Origin: an uncultured Bacteriovorax sp.
GTDB lineage: Bacteria > Bdellovibrionota > Bacteriovoracia > Bacteriovoracales > Bacteriovoracaceae
Direction: 5' to 3'
DNA: 18,731 nucleotides
Assembly (NCBI GenBank): GCA_946482295.1
Contig: CAMLRB010000048.1
Coordinates: 1-18,731 of the forward strand
Positions 7,591 to 15,885 of this stretch are shown here, piece after piece. Each line of letters opens with the position of its first letter. The first letter of the stretch is position 1. The position numbers were made by a program, and so were the translations under genes. The notes below the pieces were generated by a model. That model searched no databases and was not told the origin of the DNA. It worked only from the letters and a program-made list of their open reading frames with translations.

Positions 7591-8784
7591 TTAGAACCAG
7601 AATGAAATGGTAGAAGCTAGCTTGAAAGCTTCCGAGTTTGCGTTGTACACGCCACGGATAAAAGAGAGCCCTTTTACGCCGTCTTTTTCGGCCAATTTAC
7701 GTTCGTAAAGTCCACCCACTGTGAACTGTGCCGATTTGCTCAATTTATATTTAACGGCCCCTTCAACCTTTCCAGTGAATGTCTCGACAAGGGATCCACT
7801 ACGAGCGGCCTGATCAGAAGTAGGAACATATGTTGTTCCGTTTTCTGTGAAAGTCACATATCTGTGTGCGCGGTCTTCAACGTATACCCCTTCGAGGTTA
7901 CCAACAAGTGAATATTTTTCATCGAGGTAGTACTCAGCACCAAGTTGCATGAAGTATTCTTTTTTCTTTTTTGTTGCATACGATTCGTAAGGAAGTTTTT
8001 CTGTTACACCGTAAAGAGCTTCAAACCACATCTCCATGGCCGCTGTTTCGTAGTTTGCACCAAGATCGATTGCGTACGTTGGTTTGTCGGCGAATTCATT
8101 TTTATAGAAGAGTTGTCCAAATGAAAATTTCCAGTCTTCTTTAGCGAAAAGTTCAAGACGGTTTGCAAAACCTAATTGTTTGCTTGTATTGAAAGCTGTG
8201 ACTTGTTCAACTTTGTAACCAGTGATTTGACGATTTGCCCCTGATCCCGTTGTTACGTATTGAAGTTTTTGATTTTGATTATAATCAAATTCATCTGATT
8301 CTCCCCAAAATGTAAATTGGTTGATGAATCCTTGAGAGCGTCCTCCGTAAGAAACAGCTGCGAAGGCCTTGCGGCTTACTTTTCTGAAAGAGTTTTCAGC
8401 TCCGATAACTGAACCGCCATCTTGGTAAGAGTTTTCGATTGCTCCCCAATGAAGGTTTTGGAAACGAACAACACCTTTACCAAGTGAGATTCTCCAATTT
8501 TTGAATCCGCGGTATGTGGCATAAGCTTCTTCGAAAATATTGTTTTCTTTTTCAAGTTTTCCATCAAGGTCAAGCTTGATAGAAGCAGTCATGTCGTCTT
8601 GTTCTGCGAATACTTTTAGATCGAGAACGCCAATACCAATAACGGCACTGCCAGTTTCGCGATGAATTTTTTCGTAGTTGAGCATATCGAGGGCAATAAA
8701 GCCTCTGAGAGAAGTCTCAAGGGCGAGTGCTTGCGAGAGCGGGAACATTGACACGAGGAAAAGTGTAAAAAGAAACTTTTTCAT
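7591..8784 (-). CDS. Outer-membrane beta-barrel (porin-like) protein
   Basis: The 397-residue precursor has a signal peptide MKKFLFTLFLVSMFPLSQALA with cleavage likely after residue 21 or 22. The rest alternates short amphipathic strands ending in aromatic residues (TSLRGFIALDMLNY, WRISLGKGVVRF, FAAVSYGG, INQFTFWGESDEF). It ends with STISFWF, a C-terminal phenylalanine being the typical outer-membrane insertion signal recognised by the BAM complex. It probably forms a general or substrate-specific pore, but the pore class cannot be assigned from sequence alone. The ATG follows GGGGG by only 4 nt, and that G-run can pair with CCCCC further upstream in the leader. A strong terminator follows directly, so this gene is probably monocistronic. 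Confidence 0.82.
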   Translation of the reverse strand: MKKFLFTLFLVSMFPLSQALALETSLRGFIALDMLNYEKIHRETGSAVIGIGVLDLKVFAEQDDMTASIKLDLDGKLEKENNIFEEAYATYRGFKNWRISLGKGVVRFQNLHWGAIENSYQDGGSVIGAENSFRKVSRKAFAAVSYGGRSQGFINQFTFWGESDEFDYNQNQKLQYVTTGSGANRQITGYKVEQVTAFNTSKQLGFANRLELFAKEDWKFSFGQLFYKNEFADKPTYAIDLGANYETAAMEMWFEALYGVTEKLPYESYATKKKKEYFMQLGAEYYLDEKYSLVGNLEGVYVEDRAHRYVTFTENGTTYVPTSDQAARSGSLVETFTGKVEGAVKYKLSKSAQFTVGGLYERKLAEKDGVKGLSFIRGVYNANSEAFKLASTISFWF

Positions 8785-8785
8785 T

Positions 8786-8819
8786 AGACCCCCAAAACAT
8801 GAATGTATGTGGGGGTTCT
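8786..8819 (-). promoter_or_regulatory. Leader hairpin covering the barrel gene's ribosome-binding site
   Basis: On the minus strand CCCCCA (8815-8810) pairs with TGGGGG (8794-8789). The stem continues as AGA/TCT with one bulged base, and there is an inner ACAT/ATGT helix. The GGGGG arm is the only Shine-Dalgarno-like sequence before the ATG at 8784. The structure could hold the site closed. Confidence 0.5.
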
Positions 8820-8832
8820 AATATCATTAGAG

Positions 8833-9009
8833 TTATTCTTTTTCTATACATCTTTCAACAGAATCAAAATAAGAATGGTACTCACCCTTAACATGTTCCG
8901 CACAATCGGTACTTGCGACTTCTCTTCCTGGAACTGGTTGGTGTGAACATGACACCAGAGCTGTCGTAAATGTAAGGATTAGAGCTAAATTGATGACAGA
9001 TTTCTTCAT
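8833..9009 (-). CDS. Small lipoprotein
   Basis: A 58-residue open reading frame with a perfect Shine-Dalgarno (CAGGAGGA, 5 nt before the ATG). The N-terminus MKKSVINLALILTFTTALVSC is a lipoprotein signal peptide: the lipobox is LVSC with Cys21 as the lipidated residue. The mature protein is only 38 residues, acidic at its end, with two further cysteines (Cys36 in STDCAEH and Cys54 in VERCIEK) that could form a disulfide. The residue after Cys21 is Ser, so transport to the outer membrane is expected under the E. coli rule, if it applies here. It lies between menC and the barrel gene, transcribed in the same direction as both. The role is unknown. Confidence 0.8.
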   Translation of the reverse strand: MKKSVINLALILTFTTALVSCSHQPVPGREVASTDCAEHVKGEYHSYFDSVERCIEKE

Positions 9010-9091
9010 AAAATCCTCCTGCCCTTATTTTACTCCCAAAGCCTATTCTGGGAAAGCGACATAAAATTGCCGAGCACAGTGATTTTGTCTG

Positions 9092-10024
9092 TTAGGTGAC
9101 TGAAAAACTCGAACAAGTTAACCCATGAAATTCCAAAGGCCTATGACTGGCGATTTTTAAAAGGGCGGGACGAAGTGACTCGTGTTCAAAACAAGATGAT
9201 ATAATGATTCGCTTTTCTGGATGGGCATGCATGCATTTTATGAGTTGTGAGAAACCAAAAAGACCAGGTTTTAAGACGACGGTACTAAGATCAAATAATT
9301 TTTCATTAGCGTGATTTATAAGCGAATGGGCCGATTCATCATAGGCCAGTGGAAGCTGCCATTCTTTGAAGATATAAGATTGTTCAGCAAAAATTTTAAG
9401 CGGCTCTTCAAAATAATCCAGATGCGTGCGAAGAGTGGGACAAAGCTTTTCGGCCTTTTTCCACCACTTTAAAAAATCTTCTGTTTCAAACTGGCGATTG
9501 CCATCTAAACGAAAATGAATGCGGGGATTTTTAGTGATCAATTCTGCTAGTAACACAAATTTTTCATCAGAATCACCTGGAGAAATTTTTATCTTTAAAC
9601 AGCTTGATTGAGAGTAGTCTCCACCTTTTTGATATAGCTCGTTTTGTTTGATCTCTGGATTCATCCATTCATTTTTTTTTTGTAAATAAAGATAGAGAGC
9701 AGATTCAATGAGAAAAAGACTTTCAGGATGATGATAAGAGAGCGCACGAGGTTCAACAGTATTAAATCCGAGATGATCAAACCTAATATCACTCAAACGA
9801 AGTCGATTCGTCTGAAAAAATGATTTGAGCTGATGCCCCATCTCTAGAAGTGAGAGTTGATGAAGGCCAGGAAGTGAAAAGGCGCTAAAAGAAAAAGTTA
9901 AACCTTGCTCATCATTGAAGGAGAAAGTGAAGTTTTCAATCATTGAAACCATTTTTCCTCTCACCGGCAAAGGTGAAGAAAAATGTGAATGATATTTTTC
10001 TATTTCAACATGAAGTTTATTCAT
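9092..10024 (-). CDS. menC: o-Succinylbenzoate synthase
   Basis: MenC dehydrates SHCHC to o-succinylbenzoate in menaquinone synthesis. It is a divergent member of the enolase superfamily, 310 residues. The catalytic residues can be followed in order: the KxK pair Lys144/Lys146 in CLKIKI, Asp174 in FRLDGN, Glu206 or Glu207 in YFEEPL, Asp229 in LAYDES and Lys252 in VLKPG. These correspond to the E. coli MenC set (KxK, D, E, D, K). The ATG at 10024 overlaps the menA stop as TGATG; an in-frame TTG one codon upstream is less likely. It is the last gene of the men operon. Generic enolase-superfamily activity such as racemase is an alternative, but the position in the operon argues for MenC. Confidence 0.88.
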   Translation of the reverse strand: MNKLHVEIEKYHSHFSSPLPVRGKMVSMIENFTFSFNDEQGLTFSFSAFSLPGLHQLSLLEMGHQLKSFFQTNRLRLSDIRFDHLGFNTVEPRALSYHHPESLFLIESALYLYLQKKNEWMNPEIKQNELYQKGGDYSQSSCLKIKISPGDSDEKFVLLAELITKNPRIHFRLDGNRQFETEDFLKWWKKAEKLCPTLRTHLDYFEEPLKIFAEQSYIFKEWQLPLAYDESAHSLINHANEKLFDLSTVVLKPGLFGFSQLIKCMHAHPEKRIIISSCFEHESLRPALLKIASHRPLEFHGLTCSSFSVT

Positions 10025-10908
10025 CAATAAAACTGTTTCATCATATAAAGCCCGACCGAAATGAGAAGGCAGTAGAGAAGATTATACTGGGCCGTTCTTG
10101 CAAGAGATGCGTTGAGTTTTGAATCGATTGTTCCGCGGAAGATTGCCATCCATGTTTGAAAAAAGAAAAGTGGAAGGAGGGCAACTGGCCAGATCCATTT
10201 GAGTTTAAAAATGATGGCCGCAAGAACAACAGAAAAAGCACTCATGACAATTGTCCATAGACAAAGACCACGTTGAAATTTTTCACCCCACCTTACAGCG
10301 AGTGTTCTTTTTTCAGCTTCTTCGTCAGTTTTAATGTCGCGAAGATTGTTGATTCCGAGAATGCACGCAGAAATAAATCCGGGTCCAGTGGCCAGTAAAA
10401 CTCCTAACGCCGAAAAACTTTTCGTCTGTAAATATTGCGTTCCTGTGACTGCAATCAAACCAAAAAAAACAAAGGCCGCAAGTTCACCTAGGCCATTCGT
10501 AGAGAGAGGATATGGACCTCCAGTGTATCCATAGGCAAAATAGAGGCTGAGTAGTCCAAAAATCATAATGACGGGCCCGCCAAGCCACATGAGATAAATT
10601 CCAAGCACAAACGCCAAAAAGAGAGTACTGGCGAGTGCGCGTTTCATCGCATCTGCACTAATGAGTCCAGAACTTGTCACACGCACAGGTCCAAGCCTAT
10701 CAACGGTGTCGACTCCTTTTGCGAAATCGAGATAATCGTTAGCGAGATTTGAGGCCACTTGTAAAAGAAGAGCACACACTAAAGTGAGGGCAAATATGAC
10801 AAGATTGAATTTTGTTGTTTCATAATAGGCAATCGTCGTTCCTAAAATGACCGGAGCAATAGAAGCAAAAAGTGTTTTAGGCCTAATGGCCAGGAGCCAG
10901 TTTTTCAT
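10024..10908 (-). CDS. menA: 1,4-dihydroxy-2-naphthoate polyprenyltransferase
   Basis: MenA attaches the polyprenyl tail to 1,4-dihydroxy-2-naphthoate, giving demethylmenaquinone in the inner membrane. The 294-residue UbiA-family protein has about eight or nine hydrophobic helices. Its two Asp-rich motifs are NDYLDFAKGVDT (57-68) and NNLRDIKTDEEAEKRTLAVRWGE (187-209), which bind the Mg-diphosphate of the prenyl donor. The opening WLLAIRPKTLFASIAPVILGT is typical of MenA. The ATG overlaps the menD stop as TAATG and the gene's own stop overlaps menC, so all three are translationally linked. Confidence 0.95.
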   Translation of the reverse strand: MKNWLLAIRPKTLFASIAPVILGTTIAYYETTKFNLVIFALTLVCALLLQVASNLANDYLDFAKGVDTVDRLGPVRVTSSGLISADAMKRALASTLFLAFVLGIYLMWLGGPVIMIFGLLSLYFAYGYTGGPYPLSTNGLGELAAFVFFGLIAVTGTQYLQTKSFSALGVLLATGPGFISACILGINNLRDIKTDEEAEKRTLAVRWGEKFQRGLCLWTIVMSAFSVVLAAIIFKLKWIWPVALLPLFFFQTWMAIFRGTIDSKLNASLARTAQYNLLYCLLISVGLYMMKQFY

Positions 10909-12659
10909 TATTTTATCGTCTTAAGTTGATCATAAACTTTTTTGTTTGTTTCATGATCGATAATTATTTCTAGGACACAACTCTTATCTGAATCATTCAT
11001 TTTTTTAAGTTCCGATTCTAATTCTTGTCTATTCGTCGCTCGCATATAGTTAATGCCAAAGGCTTCAGTGATCGCTTTGAACTGCATTCCATGTGGCGAT
11101 GTAATGATGTCCACAACATCTTTTTCTCTTTCAATCGGAAGGAGAGTAAAAATGCCTCCGCCATCGTTGTTGACAACAATAACTTTAAGTGGAGTTTTCA
11201 AATCGCGCATGAAATAAAGCGAATTCAGATCGTGAAAGAGAGCAACGTCACCTAAAATGCAAGTCATTTCCTGCTTTGATCCATCGACAAAACCTGCAGC
11301 TGAAGCAATGAAACCTTCGATCCCGCTTGCACCTCTATTTGTCGCGACAGTGATGTCTTTTTTGTTTTGAAATGAAAAGTAGGCATCAAATGAACGCACA
11401 ACTGTGCTGTTTCCAATATAGAGAAAACTCTTATCTTTAGATTGATCAATGATCATTTTACTAATAACAGGATAAGATAGTGGGGCCTCATCAATGTATT
11501 TGATTTTGGCCTCAGCAAATGTCGAGAGATTCAAGTTGAGTGGACGTGACTCTCTTTTTTTCTCCGATAGAATATTTTGAAGCGCGTTTAACGTTGAGTT
11601 GATTGGAGAATTTAAACGGATTTTTGTATGATGAGAAGGATCTTCTTTTTCTTTGTTCAAGCTCAATGTTATGAGATTGATGCCTGGAACTTTTTTAAGG
11701 AAAGAATAATAGTGTTTGCTCGTTAATCGACCACCGACATGGAAGACTGTGTCCGGTGGATTAGTGATTAATTCTGATTGCACTTCTGGGTGATCAAATG
11801 TGGGAAGTGCACCATCTTTCAAATTGACTGAGTATTTGAGAGAGCTTGAAACATCAAAAAAAGTTGTCCATCCTAACGTCTTCACAAACGCCATTACTTC
11901 GGCCGTTGATTCATAAGGGTTCAAACTACCGATGACTAAAAGTCCTCGCTTACTTTGAGCGAGAATGTCGGCCACAGAAGTGAGCGATGCTTTTGAAGGG
12001 GCCGTTTCTAAATGAACATAGTGAGTGCTTGGACCCTCGCGTTTTATTTGTTCACGCGCCAGTTCGATGTAGCTTGGAGACATGGGAACGATCGTATCTT
12101 CTAGCGGTTCACGAAAGGCACAGTTCATGTGCACGGGACCTTTTTGCGGAAAGAGAGATTTGTGAATGAGGTTTGATAAACTTGACGTGAGAACGAGGGG
12201 AGATATTTCTTCCGTCGGTGAACCCAGTCCCATCTCACCTTGAACATAATCACCAAAAAATTTAATCTGATCGATTGTTTGATTATCATCACAGAAAGTC
12301 AGCTCACTCGGACGATCGGCCGAAATAGCAATGAGAGGCAAATTGGATTTTTTTGCTTCTACAATCGCAGGCATGTAATTGGCCATGGCACTTCCTGAAG
12401 TACAGATAAGCACGGCCGGTTTTCCTGTTGCTTTGGTGTATCCTAAAGCGCGATAGGCAGCTGCTCTCTCATCCATACAGACAAAAAGAGCGAGGTCCAA
12501 ATTGAATTTTTTATTGTGAGTGAGGGCCGCGATGAGAGGAGCATTCCTCATTCCCGGAGAGAGATAAAAATGAGTGATGTCATTTTTTAGAAACTCATCA
12601 ATAATTAAACTCGACCACAGTCGATTAATATTTTGAGTGAGCAGCATTTCGTTTTTCAT
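10908..12659 (-). CDS. menD: SEPHCHC synthase (menaquinone biosynthesis)
   Basis: MenD is a thiamine-diphosphate enzyme that adds the succinyl-semialdehyde unit from 2-oxoglutarate to isochorismate. The 583 residues are near the usual length of about 560. The N-terminus has SPGMRNAPLIAAL (34-46; usual SPGSRSTPL), then MDERAAAYRALGYTKATGKPAVLICTSG with Glu64 as the cofactor-activating glutamate, and ADRP. The C-terminal ThDP-binding region has GDVALFHDLNSL and NNDGGGIFTLLP. The ATG at 12659, 14 nt after the menF stop with GGGA upstream, fits the family start; a longer in-frame start at 12737 would overlap menF by 64 nt. It is the third gene of the men operon and directly uses the MenF product. 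Confidence 0.95.
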   Translation of the reverse strand: MKNEMLLTQNINRLWSSLIIDEFLKNDITHFYLSPGMRNAPLIAALTHNKKFNLDLALFVCMDERAAAYRALGYTKATGKPAVLICTSGSAMANYMPAIVEAKKSNLPLIAISADRPSELTFCDDNQTIDQIKFFGDYVQGEMGLGSPTEEISPLVLTSSLSNLIHKSLFPQKGPVHMNCAFREPLEDTIVPMSPSYIELAREQIKREGPSTHYVHLETAPSKASLTSVADILAQSKRGLLVIGSLNPYESTAEVMAFVKTLGWTTFFDVSSSLKYSVNLKDGALPTFDHPEVQSELITNPPDTVFHVGGRLTSKHYYSFLKKVPGINLITLSLNKEKEDPSHHTKIRLNSPINSTLNALQNILSEKKRESRPLNLNLSTFAEAKIKYIDEAPLSYPVISKMIIDQSKDKSFLYIGNSTVVRSFDAYFSFQNKKDITVATNRGASGIEGFIASAAGFVDGSKQEMTCILGDVALFHDLNSLYFMRDLKTPLKVIVVNNDGGGIFTLLPIEREKDVVDIITSPHGMQFKAITEAFGINYMRATNRQELESELKKMNDSDKSCVLEIIIDHETNKKVYDQLKTIK

Positions 12660-12673
12660 ACTTTTAATTCCCG

Positions 12674-13954
12674 TTAAATTCCTGTCTGGTTGATGACTTT
12701 GAGAAACGGACGCATTTTTAATCCTGTCTCGTTCCATTCATCTTCCGCAATGGATCCGGCCGTAATGCCTGCACCTCCGTACACGGTCATGACGTTATCA
12801 CAAATATACGCTGAGCGAATGCCTACAGCGCATTCACTAAAGTTTGGACTTAACACTCCAAAAGGAGCGGCATAGAGGCCACGTTTACTTTTTTCAATTT
12901 TTAAGATTTCTTCTCGTGCTTTTTCCCGGGGAGTTCCCCCTACGGCCGGCGTTGGATGCATTGATTGCAAGACATGAAGAGCATCAAAAGATGGTTTTAA
13001 TGTTCCTTCCAAATCTTTTTGACGATGGAAGATGTAGGGTAGTTTCATAACTTGCAATCCCGATACACGAACATTCTCACATAAAATTTCGAGAACCTTT
13101 TCAATCTCTGTGGTGACTGAAGATTGTTCATGGACGAGTTTATCTGAGCGAATGAGCTCTTGCATAAGGGCATCGTCTTCTGCGGCATCTTTGCCTCGAG
13201 GAGAACTTCCTGCAAGTGAGAGTGTTTGAAGGGAGCGATCTTTTAAACTAAAAAGTTTTTCAGGAGTGAAACTCATGTAAGCTTCACCTAATTTTTTTTG
13301 AACAAAATAAGAAAAATGCGAGCTATCAAGATTGGCCTCATAGAGATCAGAAAAAAGTTTCAGAAGATCCATTTCATCTTCATAGGAAAATATTTTTTTG
13401 CGTGAAAGAACTATTTTTTCACAGATATTTTGCTTAAAGCATTCGTGGGCCTCACGAATCATCGCCGTCCATTCATCATGTTCGGGGCTTTCTTCGTAAG
13501 TCTTCCATGGAGCAAGAAATGATTCCCAAACATTGGGACTTAATAAATTAGCACTTGGAGAAAAGGATTGTTCCGCATAATGGGGGAAAATCCATAATGT
13601 CACTTTTCCCTTTTTTTCCCAGAAGAGCCATTCTGGAAGAATATAATCGTATTGATCGGCATTTCCTTCAAATTGACCTTGAACGAAGAGCGCGCCGATA
13701 GATTCAGGATTGTTGATGAACGTGCGTGCTTCATCAAATGAAAACTTTTTACTAAGACCTAGTCCTAACCATTTTTCCTGGTGATCTTTAGACTCAAAGT
13801 AATGAATGTGATCGCAAGCACTGTGGCGGAGAAGCTGGATGAGGTCCAACATTTCATAGTGTTTAACTAAAGGGCGCAAATGAAGGAGCGACGATTCAAT
13901 TATTTGTGAATCTATGTGCTTCAGTTCCTCTGTTAAGAAACGTGAAAGCTCCAT
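12674..13954 (-). CDS. menF: Isochorismate synthase
   Basis: MenF converts chorismate to isochorismate, the first committed step of the o-succinylbenzoate menaquinone route. The 426 residues form a chorismate-binding (MST family) enzyme. Lys180 in EKIVLSR is the expected general base. LAGSSPRG (248-255), the DKLVHEQSSV segment (Glu276; family form is usually EH), HPTPAVGGTPREKA (333-346) and YGGAGITAGSIAEDEWNET (392-410) follow the family order. The usual YAGxxG is YAAPFG here. The first 150 residues are variable, as in the family. Entry to salicylate or siderophore synthesis (EntC-type) is an alternative chemistry, but the men neighbours settle it. The ATG at 13954 lies 5 nt after the menG stop, with AGG upstream. 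Confidence 0.93.
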   Translation of the reverse strand: MELSRFLTEELKHIDSQIIESSLLHLRPLVKHYEMLDLIQLLRHSACDHIHYFESKDHQEKWLGLGLSKKFSFDEARTFINNPESIGALFVQGQFEGNADQYDYILPEWLFWEKKGKVTLWIFPHYAEQSFSPSANLLSPNVWESFLAPWKTYEESPEHDEWTAMIREAHECFKQNICEKIVLSRKKIFSYEDEMDLLKLFSDLYEANLDSSHFSYFVQKKLGEAYMSFTPEKLFSLKDRSLQTLSLAGSSPRGKDAAEDDALMQELIRSDKLVHEQSSVTTEIEKVLEILCENVRVSGLQVMKLPYIFHRQKDLEGTLKPSFDALHVLQSMHPTPAVGGTPREKAREEILKIEKSKRGLYAAPFGVLSPNFSECAVGIRSAYICDNVMTVYGGAGITAGSIAEDEWNETGLKMRPFLKVINQTGI

Positions 13955-13959
13955 GGGTC

Positions 13960-14697
13960 TTAGACCTCGGCCTTTTTATCACCAACGTCTCCAATGTAGA
14001 GAGTGGCGATACCGAAGGTAAGTGGAATCATTTTCAAATTTTTAAAACCTGCGTTTTTCATCAATTGTAAAAATGCATCTCCATAAGGAAAGTCTTCTAC
14101 GCTTTTATTTAAATACGTATAGGCGTCTTTATGTTTTGAAACCAGGTTGCCAATGAAAGGCAAGAGGTGACGGAAGTAAAAAAAATAGATGTTGCGGACG
14201 AAGAAATTTTTTGGAATTGAAAATTCCATAATCATGAGTCGCCCATCTTTTTTTAGAACGCGGTGAATGTCATGAAGTGATTTTTGGGGATCAGAAAAAT
14301 TTCTAATACCAAAAGAGATCGTCGTCAGGTCAAAGGCATTATCAGCAGACGGAATATTCACTCCATCCCCCAGCATAAGAAAAATCTTTTTATCGAGACC
14401 TTTTTTCTTTACTTTAATTTTTCCGAGATCGACCATTCCTTTGGAAAGATCAATTCCTGTCACTTTTTTAATGCGCGCATCTTTCACAAGCGTGAGGGCC
14501 ACATCACCTGTACCTGTTGCTAAATCCAGAGCATTGATCGACTCTTTACTTGGTAAGTGTTTGAGTAGTTTGTTGCGCCAATAGATATCAATACCCATTG
14601 AAAGGGTGTGATTTAATACATCGTATGTTGAAGCGATCTCATCGAAGATTTTATAGGAATCTTTTTTGCGCTCGCGAATCTCGTTCGTCATGGTCAT
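13960..14697 (-). CDS. menG: Demethylmenaquinone methyltransferase (UbiE/MenG)
   Basis: This SAM-dependent methyltransferase performs the last step, demethylmenaquinone to menaquinone. The 245 residues contain the UbiE/COQ5 signature: YDVLNHTLSMGIDIYWR (25-41), the SAM-binding DLATGTGDVAL (58-68), GIDLSKGM, TISFGIRNFSDPQKSLHDIHRVLKKDGRLMIMEFS and the C-terminal TFGIATLYIGD. UbiE also serves ubiquinone in some bacteria, but the neighbours here are menaquinone genes only. AGAGGA lies 3 nt before the ATG at 14697 and 9 nt before the ATG at 14691, so either may be used. An upstream in-frame ATG at 14745 lacks a ribosome site. It is the first gene of the men operon. Confidence 0.93.
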   Translation of the reverse strand: MTMTNEIRERKKDSYKIFDEIASTYDVLNHTLSMGIDIYWRNKLLKHLPSKESINALDLATGTGDVALTLVKDARIKKVTGIDLSKGMVDLGKIKVKKKGLDKKIFLMLGDGVNIPSADNAFDLTTISFGIRNFSDPQKSLHDIHRVLKKDGRLMIMEFSIPKNFFVRNIYFFYFRHLLPFIGNLVSKHKDAYTYLNKSVEDFPYGDAFLQLMKNAGFKNLKMIPLTFGIATLYIGDVGDKKAEV

Positions 14698-14777
14698 AGG
14701 TCCTCTTTTTTTGTACACTCTTTTTACCTTAAACATCATAGACATAGCAAGATTTGGATTTACTTTAATCGCCTCCT

Positions 14778-14805
14778 TTGTTACGTTTCGTGATATCGAT
14801 ATTAG
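14778..14805 (+). promoter_or_regulatory. Possible promoter of the polyprenyl synthase gene with palindrome
   Basis: TTGTTA (14778-14783) and TATTAG (14800-14805) are 16 nt apart. The perfect 10-bp palindrome ATATCGATAT (14793-14802) overlaps the -10 hexamer. It sits in the 129-nt divergent region shared with the men operon, where an operator would be expected. Weak pattern match. Confidence 0.25.
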
Positions 14806-14826
14806 CTCTAGAATTGTAAGGTTTTC

Positions 14827-15828
14827 ATGATTTCCGATTTTCTCGAATCAATGCCTCAAGAACCATTGCTTAGATCCAAAAATTTGGATCTGAAAATTCG
14901 TTCCGTAAATGCAAAAGAAAATATCGATCAAGTGCTTGCTAAAACAGTTCTTCGAGGGGGAAAACGCCTCCGACCGCTGCTAACTTATCTCATGGCGAAT
15001 TATTTAAAGGCCGATTTTAATCTCGTTGATCCGTTCGCTCGTGCCTCCGAACTCGTTCATGCTGCTTCACTTTCACATGATGATGTTATTGATAACGCAA
15101 CTCTCAGAAGAGGAACGCCTTCGATAAATATTGTTGCGTCAAATAAAAAGGCCGTACTCGCCGGAGATTATTTACTTTCATCGGTGATAGTTGATCTGAC
15201 GTCTACAGGACATTTGGAACTTGTTCGTGAAATGTCCCTCGTCATTAAAGATCTCTCTGAAGGTGAGTGGCTCCAACTTGATCTCATTGAAGATAGAAAA
15301 TACTCGCGTGAACTTATCCGCGAAGTCGCTATGAAAAAAACGTCCTCAGTCATGAGTTATTGTGTTGTCGCTCCTGCGATGATCAACAATGAGCCACGTG
15401 AGGCCATTGAACTCTGTCGTGAGTTCGGTCTTCGTTTGGGACTCGCATTCCAATTGATTGACGATACTCTTGATTACTCGGAAAATTCACAAAAAGATCA
15501 AGACCTCGATCTACAAAACGGGATCGTCAATGCCGTTGTGTATGAAATGCTTGATGAGAAAAAAGATTTAAAAGAGCGCTTTTTAAAAGGCGAAAATCTC
15601 TATGACTTGGTTAAAGGCCTTTCATTCGATTCATATGTTGAAAAGGTAACAACTGAGGCCCACGGTCATCTTGAGGCCGCGAAAGCGTCATTAGATCGTT
15701 TAAACGAGATGATGAAGAATGGGGAACTTAAAGCTTCTGCTTATTATAAAAATCATACGGAAGAGTGGGCAAAAAACAGCGAAGCGCTGGAACTTATTCT
15801 TGCTTACATGGTTCTACGAAAACATTAA
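14827..15828 (+). CDS. Polyprenyl diphosphate synthase (long-chain, IspB/HepT type)
   Basis: The enzyme extends farnesyl or geranylgeranyl diphosphate with isopentenyl diphosphate to the all-trans side chain used for quinones. The 333 residues are the typical length. GGKRLRP (44-50) binds IPP; the first Asp-rich motif is DDVID (85-89) followed by RRGTP (94-98); GEWLQLDL (146-153) follows; and the second is DDTLD (212-216) in FQLIDDTLDYS. Chain length cannot be decided safely, but there is no bulky aromatic residue directly before the first motif (SLSHDD), which fits a long-chain product. It diverges from menG and would supply the tail for MenA. TAAGG lies about 6 nt before the ATG. A strong bidirectional terminator follows. 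Confidence 0.92.
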   Translation: MISDFLESMPQEPLLRSKNLDLKIRSVNAKENIDQVLAKTVLRGGKRLRPLLTYLMANYLKADFNLVDPFARASELVHAASLSHDDVIDNATLRRGTPSINIVASNKKAVLAGDYLLSSVIVDLTSTGHLELVREMSLVIKDLSEGEWLQLDLIEDRKYSRELIREVAMKKTSSVMSYCVVAPAMINNEPREAIELCREFGLRLGLAFQLIDDTLDYSENSQKDQDLDLQNGIVNAVVYEMLDEKKDLKERFLKGENLYDLVKGLSFDSYVEKVTTEAHGHLEAAKASLDRLNEMMKNGELKASAYYKNHTEEWAKNSEALELILAYMVLRKH

Positions 15829-15832
15829 ATAC

Positions 15833-15866
15833 AAAAAAAAAGGCCCGTTTAAAACGGGCCTTTTTT
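15833..15866. terminator. Bidirectional rho-independent terminator
   Basis: GGCCCGTT and AACGGGCC form an 8-bp GC-rich stem with a 3-nt loop (15842-15860). It is flanked by nine A (15833-15841) and six T (15861-15866). Read on + it ends the polyprenyl synthase gene; read on minus it ends the Cys-rich gene pair. Confidence 0.92.
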
Positions 15867-15885
15867 ATTCACTAGTTTTTTTGGC

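Noticed and set aside
12660..12737. 26-residue N-terminal extension of MenD
   Set aside because: It overlaps the conserved end of menF. The ATG at 12659 gives a normal family N-terminus.
15833..15866. Possible repeat or mobile-element end
   Set aside because: The perfect inverted repeat with A and T tracts between two converging genes is fully explained as a bidirectional terminator.
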